From Pseudomonas sp. Teo4 (lineage in GTDB: Bacteria > Pseudomonadota > Gammaproteobacteria > Pseudomonadales > Pseudomonadaceae): DNA of 64,000 nucleotides. Below, piece after piece: positions 36,841 through 49,313 of this stretch. The DNA lies in NCBI RefSeq assembly GCF_034387475.1, contig NZ_JAXCIL010000001.1, forward strand, positions 930,001 to 994,000. Reading direction: 5' to 3'. The translations under genes were made by a program, and so were the position numbers. The notes beneath the pieces were generated by a model. The model saw only the letters and a list, made by a program, of their open reading frames with translations. It had not been told where the DNA came from and ran no database searches. Each line of letters begins with the position of its first letter. Position 1 is the stretch's first letter.

Positions 36841-38208
36841 TTACGCAGCCTCCACATTGAGCATGAGTTGGGCATGGATGGCCTCGGCGGCCAGCTTGCC
36901 ATGTTGTACGGCCTGGACGGTGAGGTCCTGACCCAAGGTGGTGCAGTCGCCACCGGCATACACGCCCGGCAGGCTGGTGCGCAGCTGCTCGTCGACGCGG
37001 ATGCGTTCGCCGTCGCGGGACAGTTGCGCGGCCAGCGGGTCGCTGAGGCTGGCTTCGTCGAAGCGCTGGCCGATGGCCTTGAAGATGGCGTCGGCGGGCA
37101 GTTCGAAGGTTTCACCGGTGTCGGCGAGGCGGCCCTCCAGCAACGCAGTACGGGCGAAGCGCATGCCGCGCACTCGGCCACTGTCGTCCAGCAGCACGGC
37201 ATCGGGGCGAGCCCAGGTGTGCAGGCGCACCTGATTGGCCTTGGCGATGTCCTGCTCGTGGTCAGTGGCGCCCATGTCGGCGTGGCCGCGGCGGTACACC
37301 AGGTTGACGTCACGAGCACCCAGGCGGCTCATTTGCACGGCCATGTCGATGGCGGTGTTGCCAGCACCGATCACCAGGCAGCGGTCGGCCAGTGGTAGTT
37401 GGCTGAGGTCATCGGCCTGGCGCAGCTCGCGGATGTATTCGGTGGCGGCCAGCAAACCGGGCGCTTCTTCATCGGGCAAGCCCAGCTGGCGCACGGCATT
37501 CAGGCCCAGGCCGAGGAACACAGCGTCATACTGGTCGCGCAGTTCGCTCAGGGTGAGGTTGCCGCCCAGGCGTTGCCCGTGGCGAATCTCGATGCCGCCG
37601 ATGCCCAGCAGAAACTGCACTTCGCGCTGGGCGTAATCGTCCACCAGCTTATAGCGGGCGATGCCGTATTCGTTGAGGCCACCAGCCTTTTCACTGGCTT
37701 CGAACACCACCACGTCATGGCCGTGCATGGCCAGGCGATGGGCGCAGGACAAGCCGGCGGGGCCGGCGCCGACCACGGCGATGCGCTTGCCGGTGGACGG
37801 CGAGCGCTTGAACGGGTGTTCGCTGAACTGGGCGTTGTCCAGTGCGTAACGCTGCAACTGGCCGATCAGCACCGGAGCGCACTCCTGGGCATTATTGCGC
37901 ACGCATGCCTGCTGGCAGAGGATTTCGGTGGGGCAGACGCGGGCGCAGCTGCCCCCGAGAATATTGGCCGACAGAATGCGCTCGGCGGCGCCTTGCAGGT
38001 TTTCGTCGCTGATGCGGTGGATGAACGACGGAATGTCGATCTCGCTGGGGCACGCGTTGACGCAGGGGGCGTCGTAGCAGTACAGGCAGCGGGCGCTTTC
38101 CACCGCGGCTTGGCGCGGGGTGAGCGGTGGCGCGAGGTCGGTGAACTGCTCGGCCAGTTGGTCGGCGCCGGCACGGGGGCGCGGCAAGTGGTTCAGGGCG
38201 TCGATCAC
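36841..38208 (-). CDS. preT: NAD-dependent dihydropyrimidine dehydrogenase, PreT subunit
   Basis: This 455-residue flavoprotein resembles the small subunit of glutamate synthase. N-terminal Cys motifs for [4Fe-4S] clusters (CLYCYDAPCVNACP and CARVCPTEILCQQAC) are followed by FAD (VVGAGPAGLSCAHRL) and NAD(P)H (VIGAGNTAIDMA) sites. It passes electrons from NADH to PreA. I choose GTG at 38208 because AGAGAGG lies upstream at good spacing. A longer frame to 38280 lacks an SD. Confidence 0.92.
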   Translation of the reverse strand: MIDALNHLPRPRAGADQLAEQFTDLAPPLTPRQAAVESARCLYCYDAPCVNACPSEIDIPSFIHRISDENLQGAAERILSANILGGSCARVCPTEILCQQACVRNNAQECAPVLIGQLQRYALDNAQFSEHPFKRSPSTGKRIAVVGAGPAGLSCAHRLAMHGHDVVVFEASEKAGGLNEYGIARYKLVDDYAQREVQFLLGIGGIEIRHGQRLGGNLTLSELRDQYDAVFLGLGLNAVRQLGLPDEEAPGLLAATEYIRELRQADDLSQLPLADRCLVIGAGNTAIDMAVQMSRLGARDVNLVYRRGHADMGATDHEQDIAKANQVRLHTWARPDAVLLDDSGRVRGMRFARTALLEGRLADTGETFELPADAIFKAIGQRFDEASLSDPLAAQLSRDGERIRVDEQLRTSLPGVYAGGDCTTLGQDLTVQAVQHGKLAAEAIHAQLMLNVEAA

Positions 38209-38318
38209 GGTTGTAGCCTCTCTTTTTATAGGCGGGTAGGCGGCGGTCATTCGCCTGTCCGTTCTGGGGATGGCAGTCAACGGCTGAATCTTTGTTGTTA
38301 TATCGGGGCCGCTTTGCG

Positions 38319-38397
38319 GCCCATCGCAGGCTGGCGCCAGCTCCCACGGGAGCGGTGTAGCTTTATCTGTGGGAGCTGGCGCCAGCCTGCGATGGGC
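38319..38397. repeat. REP pair with 29-bp inverted arms
   Basis: The arms at 38319-38347 and 38369-38397 are perfect inverted copies containing ATCGCAGGCTGGCGCCAGC and CTCCCAC, with a 21-bp spacer. They lie between dihydropyrimidinase and preT. This is a different REP subtype from the GCGGGTTTACCCGC copies. Confidence 0.85.
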
Positions 38398-38418
38398 TGC
38401 ACAGCAGCCCTTATGGTT

Positions 38419-40468
<2,050 letters not shown>

Positions 40469-41959
40469 ATGCAACAGAGCAGATCGGAAGTGATCGAGCA
40501 GGACGGGCTGTTTGAGCTGTCCGCTGGCAACGACGTCCTCGACAGCCCTCGCTACAACCACGACATCGCACCGACCAAGGTGCACCAACGCACTTGGAAC
40601 AAATGGCACATCACCGCGCTGTGGGTAGGCATGTCCATTTGCGTGCCCACTTACACCCTCGGCGGTGTGCTCACCGCCTATTTCGGGCTCAGCGTGGGCG
40701 AAGCCTTGCTGGCCATTCTGCTGGCCAACGTGATCGTGCTGATTCCGCTGACGCTCAATGCCTTCGCCGGCACCAAGTACGGCATTCCCTTTCCGGTGCT
40801 GCTGCGTTCCTCGTTCGGCATCATCGGCTCCAACGTGCCGTGCCTGATTCGCGCGGTGGTGGCGTGTGGCTGGTTCGGTATCCAGACCATGTTCGGCGGG
40901 CTGGCCATTCACCTGTTCCTCGGTTCGATGTTCGATGGCTGGAAAGCTTTGGGCGGAACCGGTGAAGTGATTGGTTTCATGATCTTCTGGGTGCTCAACC
41001 TGTGGGTGGTGCTGCGCGGCGCGGAGTCGATCAAATGGCTGGAAACCCTCTCGGCGCCGTTGTTGGTGGCGGTGGGCTTCGGTTTGCTGTTCTGGGCCTT
41101 GCCGCACATGTCGATGACCGAACTGCTGGCACAGCCGCCCAAGCGCCCGGAGGGGGCGAGCGTGGTCAGCTATTTCTGCGCAGGGCTTACGGCCATGGTG
41201 GGGTTCTGGGCCACGTTGTCGCTGAACATTCCTGACTTCAGCCGCTACGCGAAAAGCCAGAAGGACCAGATTGTCGGGCAGATTTTCGGCCTGCCGCTGA
41301 CCATGTTCCTGTTCGCCTCGCTGGGGGTAGTGATGACCGCCGCCTCGGCCTCGCTGGTGGGCGAAACGGTGTCCGACCCGGTCAGCCTGATCGGCAAGAT
41401 CCAGAGCCCAGGCTGGGTGGCCCTGGCCATGGCGTTGATCGTGATCGCCACGCTGTCGACCAACACGGCGGCGAACATCGTTTCGCCAACCAACGATTTC
41501 CAGAACATTGCCCCGCGCCTGATCGGACGCACCCGTGCGGTATGGCTGACCGGCTTCATCGGCTTGGCGTTGATGGGGCACGAGCTGTTGAAAAAGCTGG
41601 GCTGGATCGTCTCGGACGTGAGCCTGGAGAGCATCTACTCCAACTGGCTGCTGGGGTACTCCAGCCTGCTCGGGCCGATTGCCGGGATCATGGTGGTGGA
41701 CTACTTCCTGATCCGTCGCCAGCAGCTGGACCTGGCGGGGCTGTACCGCGACGACGTGTACCCGGCCTGGAACTGGGCGGGCTTCGCCGCCTTCGCGGTG
41801 CCGGTAGCGCTGACCGTGATGGCCATCGGCAACAGCAGTTTCAGCTGGTTCTATGACTACGGCTGGTTCACCGGTTCGCTGCTGGGCGGGGTGTTGTACT
41901 ACGTGCTCGGTGGTGTGGCGGTGCGCGGGGCGGCGCGGTTGGCCAAGCCATTGCCCTGA
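40469..41959 (+). CDS. NCS1-family pyrimidine/hydantoin permease
   Basis: This 496-residue inner-membrane protein has about twelve helices. It carries the NCS1 hallmarks TWNKWHITALWVGMSI near the N-terminus and SLNIPDFSRYAKSQ in the middle. The family imports nucleobases, hydantoins or allantoin. It opens the plus-strand half of the pyrimidine cluster, so uracil, thymine or dihydropyrimidines are likely cargoes. CTGGAGAG precedes the ATG. It is clearly distinct from the other NCS1-type permease at 10107. Confidence 0.9.
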   Translation: MQQSRSEVIEQDGLFELSAGNDVLDSPRYNHDIAPTKVHQRTWNKWHITALWVGMSICVPTYTLGGVLTAYFGLSVGEALLAILLANVIVLIPLTLNAFAGTKYGIPFPVLLRSSFGIIGSNVPCLIRAVVACGWFGIQTMFGGLAIHLFLGSMFDGWKALGGTGEVIGFMIFWVLNLWVVLRGAESIKWLETLSAPLLVAVGFGLLFWALPHMSMTELLAQPPKRPEGASVVSYFCAGLTAMVGFWATLSLNIPDFSRYAKSQKDQIVGQIFGLPLTMFLFASLGVVMTAASASLVGETVSDPVSLIGKIQSPGWVALAMALIVIATLSTNTAANIVSPTNDFQNIAPRLIGRTRAVWLTGFIGLALMGHELLKKLGWIVSDVSLESIYSNWLLGYSSLLGPIAGIMVVDYFLIRRQQLDLAGLYRDDVYPAWNWAGFAAFAVPVALTVMAIGNSSFSWFYDYGWFTGSLLGGVLYYVLGGVAVRGAARLAKPLP

Positions 41960-41967
41960 GTGTTTGG

Positions 41968-42055
41968 GCCGGCCTCTTCGCGGGTAAACCCGCTCCCACA
42001 GGCCCCGCATGCAACTCAAGACTGTGGGAGCGGGTTTACCCGCGAAGAGGCCGGT
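41968..42055. repeat. REP pair
   Basis: Inverted copies with core GCGGGTTTACCCGCG flanked by CTCCCACAG and GAGGCCGG. They lie between the permease and amidohydrolase genes of one operon. Confidence 0.85.
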
Positions 42056-42117
42056 CCAAGCACAGCGATACTTCCATGATGAATGCAGACAACAAGAACG
42101 CCTGAGGAGACAACCCC

Positions 42118-43392
42118 ATGAGCTTCGTCTTGAAACCGTCCGAACGCCACGTCAACAGCGCACGCCTTTGGCAATCGCTGATGGACCTCGCGCGCCTCGG
42201 TGCCACCGCCAAGGGCGGCGTCTGCCGCCTGGCCCTGACCGACCTCGACCGCCAGGCCCGTGACCTGTTCGTGCAATGGTGCGAAGACGCGGGTTGCAGC
42301 GTGAGCATCGATGCAGTCGGCAACATCTTCGCCCGCAGGCCGGGGCGTAACGCCAAGCTACCCCCGGTGATGACCGGCAGCCATATCGACACCCAGCCTA
42401 CCGGCGGCAAGTTCGATGGGTGCTTCGGGGTGATGGCCGGGCTGGAGGTGATCCGCACCCTCAATGACCTGGGCGTGGAAACCGAGGCGCCTCTGGAAGT
42501 GGTGGTGTGGACCAACGAAGAGGGTTCGCGCTTCGCGCCTTGCATGATGGGGTCCGGGGTGTTCGCCGGCAAATTCACCCTGGAGGAAACCCTGGCCAAG
42601 CGCGATGCCCAGGGGGTGAGTGTCGGTGAGGCGTTGAACGGCATCGGCTACGCCGGTGATCGCGCCGTGCTGGGGCACCCGGTCGGCGCCTACTTTGAAG
42701 CGCACATCGAGCAGGGGCCGATTCTGGAAGACCAGGCCAAGACCATCGGCGTGGTGCTCGGTGCGCTTGGGCAGAAGTGGTTCGACCTGACGCTGCGTGG
42801 CGTCGAGGCTCATGCCGGCCCTACGCCCATGCACCTGCGCAAGGATGCCCTGGTGGGCGCCGCCGCCGTGGTCGAGGCGGTCAACCGTGCCGCGCTTGGG
42901 CACCAGCCGCATGCCTGCGGTACGGTGGGTTGCCTGCAGGCGTACCCAGGGTCGCGCAACGTCATTCCCGGCGAAGTGCGCATGACCCTGGACTTCCGTC
43001 ATCTGGAAGGCGAGCGGCTGGATTCGATGATCGCTGAAGTCCGTGCGGTGATCGAGGCCACCTGCGCCAAGCATGGCTTGAGCCATGAACTGATCCCCAC
43101 CGCAGACTTCCCGGCGCTGTACTTCGACCGCACCTGTGTCGATGCCGTGCGTGCGTCGGCGGGTGCCTTGGGCTTGTCGCACATGGACATCGTCAGTGGT
43201 GCCGGGCATGACGCGATCTTCCTCGCCGAACTGGGGCCGGCGGGGATGATCTTCGTGCCCTGCGAAAACGGCATCAGCCATAACGAAATCGAAAACGCCA
43301 CGCCAGAAGACCTGGCGGCCGGGTGTGCGGTGCTGTTGCGGGCGATGCTGGCGGCGTCGGAGGCGATCGCCAGCGGGAGGTTGGCGGCGTAG
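42118..43392 (+). CDS. N-carbamoyl-beta-alanine amidohydrolase (beta-ureidopropionase, M20 type)
   Basis: This 424-residue Zn-dependent hydrolase of the M20/AllC/HydC group removes the carbamoyl group to give beta-alanine or beta-aminoisobutyrate, CO2 and ammonia. Motifs include GSHIDTQPTGGKFDG, WTNEEGSRFAP and AHIEQGP, with typical His, Asp and Glu metal ligands. It completes the reductive uracil pathway with PreTA and dihydropyrimidinase. A related L-N-carbamoylase role is possible, but context favours pyrimidine breakdown. Confidence 0.9.
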   Translation: MSFVLKPSERHVNSARLWQSLMDLARLGATAKGGVCRLALTDLDRQARDLFVQWCEDAGCSVSIDAVGNIFARRPGRNAKLPPVMTGSHIDTQPTGGKFDGCFGVMAGLEVIRTLNDLGVETEAPLEVVVWTNEEGSRFAPCMMGSGVFAGKFTLEETLAKRDAQGVSVGEALNGIGYAGDRAVLGHPVGAYFEAHIEQGPILEDQAKTIGVVLGALGQKWFDLTLRGVEAHAGPTPMHLRKDALVGAAAVVEAVNRAALGHQPHACGTVGCLQAYPGSRNVIPGEVRMTLDFRHLEGERLDSMIAEVRAVIEATCAKHGLSHELIPTADFPALYFDRTCVDAVRASAGALGLSHMDIVSGAGHDAIFLAELGPAGMIFVPCENGISHNEIENATPEDLAAGCAVLLRAMLAASEAIASGRLAA

Positions 43393-43399
43393 TGACTGT

Positions 43400-43551
43400 G
43401 CTGGCCTCATCGCCGGCAAGCCGGCTCCCACAGGGATCGCGCAGCTTAGTTAGGAACTGAGCAAGACAGTTGCTCCCACAGGCAATGCGGTGATCTCAAG
43501 GTCGTCGCGGTCCATGTGGGAGCCGGCTTGCCGGCGATGAGACCGGTACAA
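43400..43551. repeat. REP pair
   Basis: Copies at about 43400-43435 and 43515-43551 have cores CCGGCAAGCCGG and CCGGCTTGCCGG in opposite orientation. They lie between convergent genes. Confidence 0.8.
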
Positions 43552-43580
43552 TCGGACCTGTAGCCTGCGAACCTGTTGTG

Positions 43581-44537
43581 TCAAACGGCCACCAGGCAGC
43601 CATCGCGCCCGATGTGGTAGCGCTGCAAATCCCGCGCGAGGGTCAGGTTGCCACTGTAGTGCGCCTGCGCTTCCTCACGCACATCGTCGATGCACGGGCT
43701 GCGCTGGGGGTTGGCCTGGTAGCGGGCGCTGAAGTGGGTCAGCACCAGGTTACGCACGCCAGCCATTTCGGCAAAGCGCGCGACCGCTGCCGCAGTGCTG
43801 TGGCCGAACGTTGCCCCGGTACGCTCGATGACCGCTTCGGTGAAGGTGGCTTCGTGCACCAGTACATCCGCGTCCCGGGCCACCTCGGCCAACAGTTCGG
43901 GGTTGTCGTTGTCGCCGCACACGATCAGCTTTCGCGGTGGCCGGGAAGCGCGCAGGTAATCCTGCCCGCGCAGCACTCGCCCGGCGTGTTCTACTGCCAA
44001 GCCCTTGGCCAGATCGCCCCACAGTGGGCCACGGGGAATGCCTTCAGCATCCAGGCGCTGCACATCCAGCCGTGGCTCAGGGTTCAGCTCGGTAAACACG
44101 AAGCCCACGCTCGGCACGCGATGCGACAGTTGCACGGTATTCACCCGAACGGTTTCGCTGCGCCAGTCCACCAGGCTCTCGACTGCCAGAAGACGCAGTT
44201 CGAACGGCAGGTAGGTGTCACTGGCTGCCAGGCTCAGACGTAGCCAGTCATGCAGTGCGCTGGGCAGGATCAAGTCCAGAGGCTCGGTGCGCCCACTCAT
44301 TCCGGCGCTGGCCAGCAAGCCGGGCAGGCCGAAACAGTGGTCACCGTGCACATGGGTGATGAAGATGCCACGCAGGTCGCGGATCGACAGCGGCGTGTGC
44401 AGCAGCTGGTGCTGGGTGCCCTCGCCACAGTCGATCAGGTACCAGTGGCTGCCACTGGCTTCGATGACGGCGGTGGCGCTGACATTGCGGGTTTTGGTGG
44501 GCACGCCAGCACAGGTGCCCAGAAACAGCAGGTCCAA
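43581..44537 (-). CDS. rnz: Ribonuclease Z (tRNA 3'-processing)
   Basis: This 318-residue metallo-beta-lactamase-fold nuclease has the metal motif HVHGDH (His62, His64, Asp66, His67). It trims tRNA 3' trailers, although some bacterial members act as arylsulfatase-like BN proteins. The start is TTG at 44537, with GGAG seven bases upstream; no ATG fits the conserved N-terminus [11 protein letters not shown]. It stands alone between REP elements and a lipocalin gene. Confidence 0.88.
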   Translation of the reverse strand: MDLLFLGTCAGVPTKTRNVSATAVIEASGSHWYLIDCGEGTQHQLLHTPLSIRDLRGIFITHVHGDHCFGLPGLLASAGMSGRTEPLDLILPSALHDWLRLSLAASDTYLPFELRLLAVESLVDWRSETVRVNTVQLSHRVPSVGFVFTELNPEPRLDVQRLDAEGIPRGPLWGDLAKGLAVEHAGRVLRGQDYLRASRPPRKLIVCGDNDNPELLAEVARDADVLVHEATFTEAVIERTGATFGHSTAAAVARFAEMAGVRNLVLTHFSARYQANPQRSPCIDDVREEAQAHYSGNLTLARDLQRYHIGRDGCLVAV

Positions 44538-44582
44538 TGGATGGCTCCAGATGTTGCGGGCCTACACCTTAGCCCGACGCGG

Positions 44583-45149
44583 TCAGGGCGTCGATGTGTC
44601 CTGCCGCCAAATCAGCTTGCTGGTGTCATAGCCTTGCTTGCGGGCGATCGCCAGCAGCTGTTCGCGGGTCTGGTCGGTGACCGCGGGCGTGCGTGACAGC
44701 AGCCACAGATACTCGCGGTTCGGGTGCCCCACCAAGGCAACGCGATAATCCTGGTCGTGGTACAGCACCCAGTAGTCACCCTTGGTCAGCCCCGGTGCCA
44801 GGCGGCTGAACCAGTTATCGAAGCTCACCCACAGCTTGTCTGTACTACCGGGTTGCTGCGCCTGGGCAATGCCTTTGGCTTCGTTCCACTGGCCGTCCTT
44901 TTCCTTGCAGCGGTTGGTCACGTCGATTCGGCCGTCTTCGCGCAGGCCGTAGTGCGCTTCGGATTGCACGCAGTTGCGCTGGAAGAACATCGGCAGGCGC
45001 GCCAGTTCGTACCAGGTGCCCTGATAACGTTGCAGGTCGACCTGCTGGGTGCTGGGCGGCGGGCGGTGTTCGTCGCTGGAGCCTGCGCAGCCGGTCAGGG
45101 CCAGCGACAGGGAAAGACAGGAAAACAGCAGGGACGTGCGCAATGCCAT
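44583..45149 (-). CDS. blc: Outer-membrane lipocalin lipoprotein
   Basis: This 188-residue lipoprotein has a signal peptide ending in LALTGC. The lipocalin motif is YQGTWYELARLP (the GxW motif). Bacterial Blc proteins bind lysophospholipids or fatty acids at the outer membrane. I place the start at ATG 45149, preceded by GGAGAC and immediately before the signal sequence. A frame reaching 45281 adds an unlikely N-terminus. Confidence 0.88.
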   Translation of the reverse strand: MALRTSLLFSCLSLSLALTGCAGSSDEHRPPPSTQQVDLQRYQGTWYELARLPMFFQRNCVQSEAHYGLREDGRIDVTNRCKEKDGQWNEAKGIAQAQQPGSTDKLWVSFDNWFSRLAPGLTKGDYWVLYHDQDYRVALVGHPNREYLWLLSRTPAVTDQTREQLLAIARKQGYDTSKLIWRQDTSTP

Positions 45150-45222
45150 GGGTAGTCTCCATTTCACGTAGGCGGGGCTCACCTGTCTTTCGATACTTAC
45201 GCTGGGCAAAAGTTGTGCGGGA

Positions 45223-45849
45223 TCACGCAGGTGTATCGAACGAGCCTGTACGCACGTCCCCGGCACGCACGTAGCGGGCAATCACCACGCCTTTGGGCGA
45301 GACCACCGAATGCTGCAAGCTGAAGGCCGCTGGCGCCGCGTCGTCACCGAACAGGCGCTTGCCGTGGCCCAGCAACAGTGGGTGGATCAACAATTGCAGT
45401 TCGTCCACCAGGTCGGCCGCCAGCAGTTGCTGAACCAGCTCGGCACTGCCCTGAGTCAGCAAGGCAGCGCCGTCCTGTTGCTTGAGCGTGGCGACCGCCG
45501 CACACACATCGCGGCCAAGGGCATGGCTGTTGTGCCAGTCGAGGGTGTCTGGGGCATGGGTGGCGACGTGCTTGGGCACGCTGTTGAACAGGTTGGCAAT
45601 GGAGAAGTCCTGCGAATCGCCTTTGATCTTTGGCCAGTAGCTGGCAAAGATGTCGTAGGTGCGGCGGCCCAGCAGCAATTCGAAGGGCTGGCTGAACAGC
45701 GTCTGCATGGCCTGGCCGAAGACTTCATCGGCGTAGGGCACGATCCAGCCGCCGAAGCTGAAGCCCCCGCTGGTGTCCTCCTGGGGGCCGCCGGGGGCTT
45801 GCATGACGCCGTCGAGGCTGATGAAGGCGGCAACGATGAGCTTGCGCAT
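45223..45849 (-). CDS. RibD C-terminal / dihydrofolate-reductase-family protein
   Basis: This 208-residue protein begins MRKLIVAAFISLDGVMQAPGG and has ELLLGRRTYDIFASYWP, both typical of the RibD-C/DHFR-like reductase family. Such proteins bind NADPH, but most stand-alone members have no known substrate. AGGAGG precedes the ATG. It lacks the deaminase half of RibD, so a riboflavin role is unlikely. Confidence 0.82.
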   Translation of the reverse strand: MRKLIVAAFISLDGVMQAPGGPQEDTSGGFSFGGWIVPYADEVFGQAMQTLFSQPFELLLGRRTYDIFASYWPKIKGDSQDFSIANLFNSVPKHVATHAPDTLDWHNSHALGRDVCAAVATLKQQDGAALLTQGSAELVQQLLAADLVDELQLLIHPLLLGHGKRLFGDDAAPAAFSLQHSVVSPKGVVIARYVRAGDVRTGSFDTPA

Positions 45850-45930
45850 GGGTGTCCTCCTGCTATGGCTTTGTTGATGACCATAGTCGAACGGCGACGC
45901 GCGGTTTCGACAGAGGAGGATGTTGTTTTG

Positions 45931-45979
45931 CCTGTACCGGCCTCATCGCCGGCTTGCCGGCGATGAGGCCCTTACAGGC
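45931..45979. repeat. REP inverted repeat near the nhaB end
   Basis: CCTGTACCGGCCTCATCGCCGG and its near-inverse flank a short loop. It lies four bases past the nhaB stop and may act as its terminator or mRNA stabiliser. Confidence 0.75.
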
Positions 45980-45982
45980 ACA

Positions 45983-47485
45983 TCACAACCAGTAGGTCAC
46001 CGCCCACCATCCAAGCCCACCCATCACCACTGTGTATGGCAACGCCATCCACACCATGCGCCCGTACGACAACCGGATCAGCGGCGCAATCGCCGAGGTC
46101 AGCAGGAACAGGAACGCTGCCTGCCCATTGGGCGTGGCCACGCTGGGCAGGTTGGTGCCGGTGTTGATCGCCACCGCCAGGGTTTCGAAATGCTCGCGGC
46201 TCATGGCACCGTTGATGAAGGCTTGCTTCACCTCGGTGATGTAGATGGTGGCGACGAACACGTTGTCGCTGATCGCCGAGAGCAGGCCGTTGGCCAGGTA
46301 CAGCATGCCCGGCTGCTGCTCGGCTGGCAGCGCCAGCACCCAGGCGATCAGAGGGCTGAACAGCTGTTGGTCATGGATGACCGCCACCACGGCGAAAAAC
46401 ACCACCAGCAGGGCGGTGAACGGCATCGCGTCCTGGAACGCGCGGCCCAGGCGATGCTCGTCGGTGATGCCGGTGAAGGCGGTGATCAGCACGATGACCA
46501 TCAGGCCGATCAGGCCGACCTCGGCAATATGCAGGCCCAGGCTGACGATCAGGATCATTGCGGCCAGGCCCTGCACCAGTAACGCAAGGCGTTGCGCCGG
46601 GGTGCGGGCGGCATCGTCTTCGGCGGCATAGGCGGCCAGCACCTGGCGCACGGGTTCTGGCATCAACACGCCGTAACCGAACAGACGCAGTTTTTCCAGC
46701 AGCACGCAGGTGACCAGGCCCGCGCCCAGCACGGGCAGCGAAACTGGCGCGACGTTGAAGAAGAAGTCGGCGAAGTGCCAACCCATCTCATGGCCGATCA
46801 GTAGGTTCTGCGGCTCGCCCACCAGCGTGCATACGCCGCCCAGGGCCGTGCCGACCGCGCCGTGCATCAGCAGGCTGCGCAGGAAGGCGCGGAACTGGTC
46901 GAGGTCTTCGCGGTGCAGCTGGGCGACGCCATGGTCACTGTCCAGCGCGCTGTCCTCGCGCGGGTTGGCGCCCGAGGCCACGCGGTGATACACCGCATAG
47001 AAGCCCACGGCGGCGCTGATGATCACCGCCGTCACCGTCAGGGCATCGAGGAAGGCCGACAGGAACGCCGACAACACACAGAACAGCAGGGCCAGGATGG
47101 CTTTGGAGCGCACGCCCAGCAGAATTCGCGAGAACAGGAACAGCAGCAACTCTTTCATGAAGTGAATGCCAGCCACCATGAACATCAGCAGCAGGATCAC
47201 CGGGAAGTTGTGCTGCAACTCTTCGTACAGCGCTTGAGGCGTGGTCATTCCCACCAGCAATGCTTCGATCAGCAGCAGGCCGCCGGGCATCAATGGGTAG
47301 CACTTGAGCGCCATGCCCAGGGTGAAGATGAACTCGATCACCAGCAGCCAGCCGGCGGCCACGGGGCCTGCGGTGAACAGCAGCAACGGGTTCAGCACCA
47401 GGAACAGGCAGATGACGGCCTTGTACCAGCGCGGCGACTGGCCCAGGAAGCTCTGGGCCAGCGCACCGGTCAGGGAGCGGGACAT
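45983..47485 (-). CDS. nhaB: Na+/H+ antiporter NhaB
   Basis: This 500-residue inner-membrane antiporter has about twelve hydrophobic segments. Stretches such as [19 protein letters not shown] and [19 protein letters not shown] are typical of NhaB. It exports Na+ in exchange for H+ and supports growth in salt at neutral-to-alkaline pH. It is transcribed alone, divergent from the dienoyl-CoA isomerase gene. Confidence 0.93.
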   Translation of the reverse strand: MSRSLTGALAQSFLGQSPRWYKAVICLFLVLNPLLLFTAGPVAAGWLLVIEFIFTLGMALKCYPLMPGGLLLIEALLVGMTTPQALYEELQHNFPVILLLMFMVAGIHFMKELLLFLFSRILLGVRSKAILALLFCVLSAFLSAFLDALTVTAVIISAAVGFYAVYHRVASGANPREDSALDSDHGVAQLHREDLDQFRAFLRSLLMHGAVGTALGGVCTLVGEPQNLLIGHEMGWHFADFFFNVAPVSLPVLGAGLVTCVLLEKLRLFGYGVLMPEPVRQVLAAYAAEDDAARTPAQRLALLVQGLAAMILIVSLGLHIAEVGLIGLMVIVLITAFTGITDEHRLGRAFQDAMPFTALLVVFFAVVAVIHDQQLFSPLIAWVLALPAEQQPGMLYLANGLLSAISDNVFVATIYITEVKQAFINGAMSREHFETLAVAINTGTNLPSVATPNGQAAFLFLLTSAIAPLIRLSYGRMVWMALPYTVVMGGLGWWAVTYWL

Positions 47486-47636
47486 GAAAATGTTTCCTTA
47501 TGATTCAGCGATGGCGCACGGTGCCGCATCGCTTGGCGTTAGGCAAGGCATGCAGTCCCGTTTTTGGCACAAGCGCGGCCATGGGGCTGGGTTAACATCC
47601 TGCGCTGTGAACCTTTTCCCCTGAGGAGTACCGCCC

Positions 47637-48449
47637 GTGACCGAGTACAGCGCGTTCAAGGTCGAACTGACCGATAACATCGCCCATGTGCAGATCAATC
47701 GCCCGGAGAAGATCAATGCGATGAATGCTGCCTTCTGGGAGGAGATCGTCGACATCTTCCAGTGGATCGACGACACCGATGCGGTGCGTGCAGTTGTGAT
47801 CAGCGGCGCGGGCAAACATTTTTCTTCCGGTATCGACCTGATGATGCTGGCCTCGCTGGCCGGGCAGATGGGCAAGGATGTGGGGCGCAACGCCCGTTTG
47901 CTGCGGCGCACCATCCTGCGCCTGCAGGCGTCGTTCAATGCCGTGGACAACTGCCGCAAGCCGGTGCTGGCGGCGATCCAGGGGTACTGCATCGGCGGCG
48001 CCATCGACCTGGTGTCGGCCTGCGACATGCGCTACTGCAGCCAGGATGCGCAGTTCTCGATCAAGGAAATCGACATGGGCATGGCGGCAGACGTCGGCAC
48101 CTTGCAACGTTTGCCACGTATCATCGGTGACGGCATGATGCGCGAGCTGGCCTTCACCGGTCGCACGGTCGAAGCCGACGAGGCGCTGCGCATCGGCCTG
48201 GTCAACCGGGTCTATGATGATCAGGCCGCGCTACTTGATGGTGTCTTTGCCATCGCCCGCGAGATTGCCGCAAAATCGCCGATCGCCGTGGCCGGCACGA
48301 AGGAGATGCTCAGCTACATGCGTGACCATCGTATCGACGATGGCCTGGAATACATCGCCACCTGGAACGCCGCCATGCTGCAGTCCGAAGACCTGCGCGT
48401 GGCCGTGGCGGCGCACATGAGCAAACAGAAACCGACGTTCGCCGACTGA
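47637..48449 (+). CDS. Delta(3,5)-delta(2,4)-dienoyl-CoA isomerase-like crotonase
   Basis: This 270-residue crotonase-fold enzyme has the oxyanion region GKHFSSGIDLMML and GYCIGGAIDLVSACDMRYCS. The segment IKEIDMGMAADVGTLQRLP matches mitochondrial ECH1-type dienoyl-CoA isomerases, including the acidic catalytic residue. It would shift double bonds during oxidation of unsaturated fatty acids. CTGAGGAG precedes the GTG start. NudC follows 33 bp downstream, perhaps in one transcript. Confidence 0.85.
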   Translation: MTEYSAFKVELTDNIAHVQINRPEKINAMNAAFWEEIVDIFQWIDDTDAVRAVVISGAGKHFSSGIDLMMLASLAGQMGKDVGRNARLLRRTILRLQASFNAVDNCRKPVLAAIQGYCIGGAIDLVSACDMRYCSQDAQFSIKEIDMGMAADVGTLQRLPRIIGDGMMRELAFTGRTVEADEALRIGLVNRVYDDQAALLDGVFAIAREIAAKSPIAVAGTKEMLSYMRDHRIDDGLEYIATWNAAMLQSEDLRVAVAAHMSKQKPTFAD

Positions 48450-48482
48450 CAGTCCGGGGGACGCGCTGCAAGGAACCCCCAC

Positions 48483-49313
48483 ATGTCAGCTCGCTGGATT
48501 ACCGCAGTACTCGACCCGCAAATCACCGGGGGGCTGGCCGTCGCCCGCAGCCCGGACGGGTTCCTGGTGGATGCCAACGGCGCGCTGTTCCCCCGTGACT
48601 GGCTCAAGCGTCAGGACCTGGACGTGCTGTGCGAGCATGGCATCGGCCACTTCGACGGCGAGCCGGTTTTCCTGCTGGAGCTGCGCAGTGCCAGCGAGGT
48701 GCCGGGGTGCAACTGGCGCGGGCTGCGTTCGTTCATGCTTGAAGGCGATTTCGACACCTACAAGGTACTTGGCTATGCCGCGCAGATCGGCACCTGGGCG
48801 CGCGAGCACCGCTTCTGCGGCAGTTGCGGTCAGCCGATGACGCAAATCCGCTGGGAGCGGGCGATGTACTGTCAGCCCTGTGACCTGCGCAGCTACCCGC
48901 GTATCTCACCCAGCATGATCGTGCTGGTGACCCGCGGCGACGAGATTTTGCTGGCCCGTTCGCCACGCTTCGTGACCGGTGTCTACAGCACCTTGGCGGG
49001 CTTCGCCGAGCCTGGCGAGTCGGCCGAGGACTGCCTGGTGCGCGAAGTACGTGAGGAGGTGGCGGTGGAGGTCAAGAACATCCAGTACGTCGGCAGCCAG
49101 TGCTGGCCGTTCCCGCACTCGATGATGCTGGGTTTCCACGCCGAGTACGCCGGTGGCGAGATCGTCATGCAACCGGACGAGATCGAGGATGCCAAGTGGT
49201 TCAGCGTGCATGAACTGCCACCGCTGCCGGCCGGGCGTTCCATCGCCCGGTACCTGATCGACCTTTATGTGGCGCGCCGCTTAGGCCTGCCCGAACCAGT
49301 GCTGCCACGCTAG
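48483..49313 (+). CDS. nudC: NAD+ diphosphatase / NAD-capped RNA hydrolase
   Basis: This 276-residue protein has a zinc ribbon (CGSCGQPM ... YCQPC) and a Nudix box ([20 protein letters not shown]). It cleaves NADH or removes NAD caps from RNA. The motif [14 protein letters not shown] after the Nudix box is characteristic of NudC. Its 3' end overlaps the opposite-strand permease gene by 33 bp. Confidence 0.93.
   Translation: MSARWITAVLDPQITGGLAVARSPDGFLVDANGALFPRDWLKRQDLDVLCEHGIGHFDGEPVFLLELRSASEVPGCNWRGLRSFMLEGDFDTYKVLGYAAQIGTWAREHRFCGSCGQPMTQIRWERAMYCQPCDLRSYPRISPSMIVLVTRGDEILLARSPRFVTGVYSTLAGFAEPGESAEDCLVREVREEVAVEVKNIQYVGSQCWPFPHSMMLGFHAEYAGGEIVMQPDEIEDAKWFSVHELPPLPAGRSIARYLIDLYVARRLGLPEPVLPR

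Noticed and set aside
45223..45849. Calling the RibD-C protein a riboflavin-pathway enzyme
   Set aside because: The deaminase domain is missing and no rib genes are nearby. Stand-alone members of this family have varied or unknown roles.
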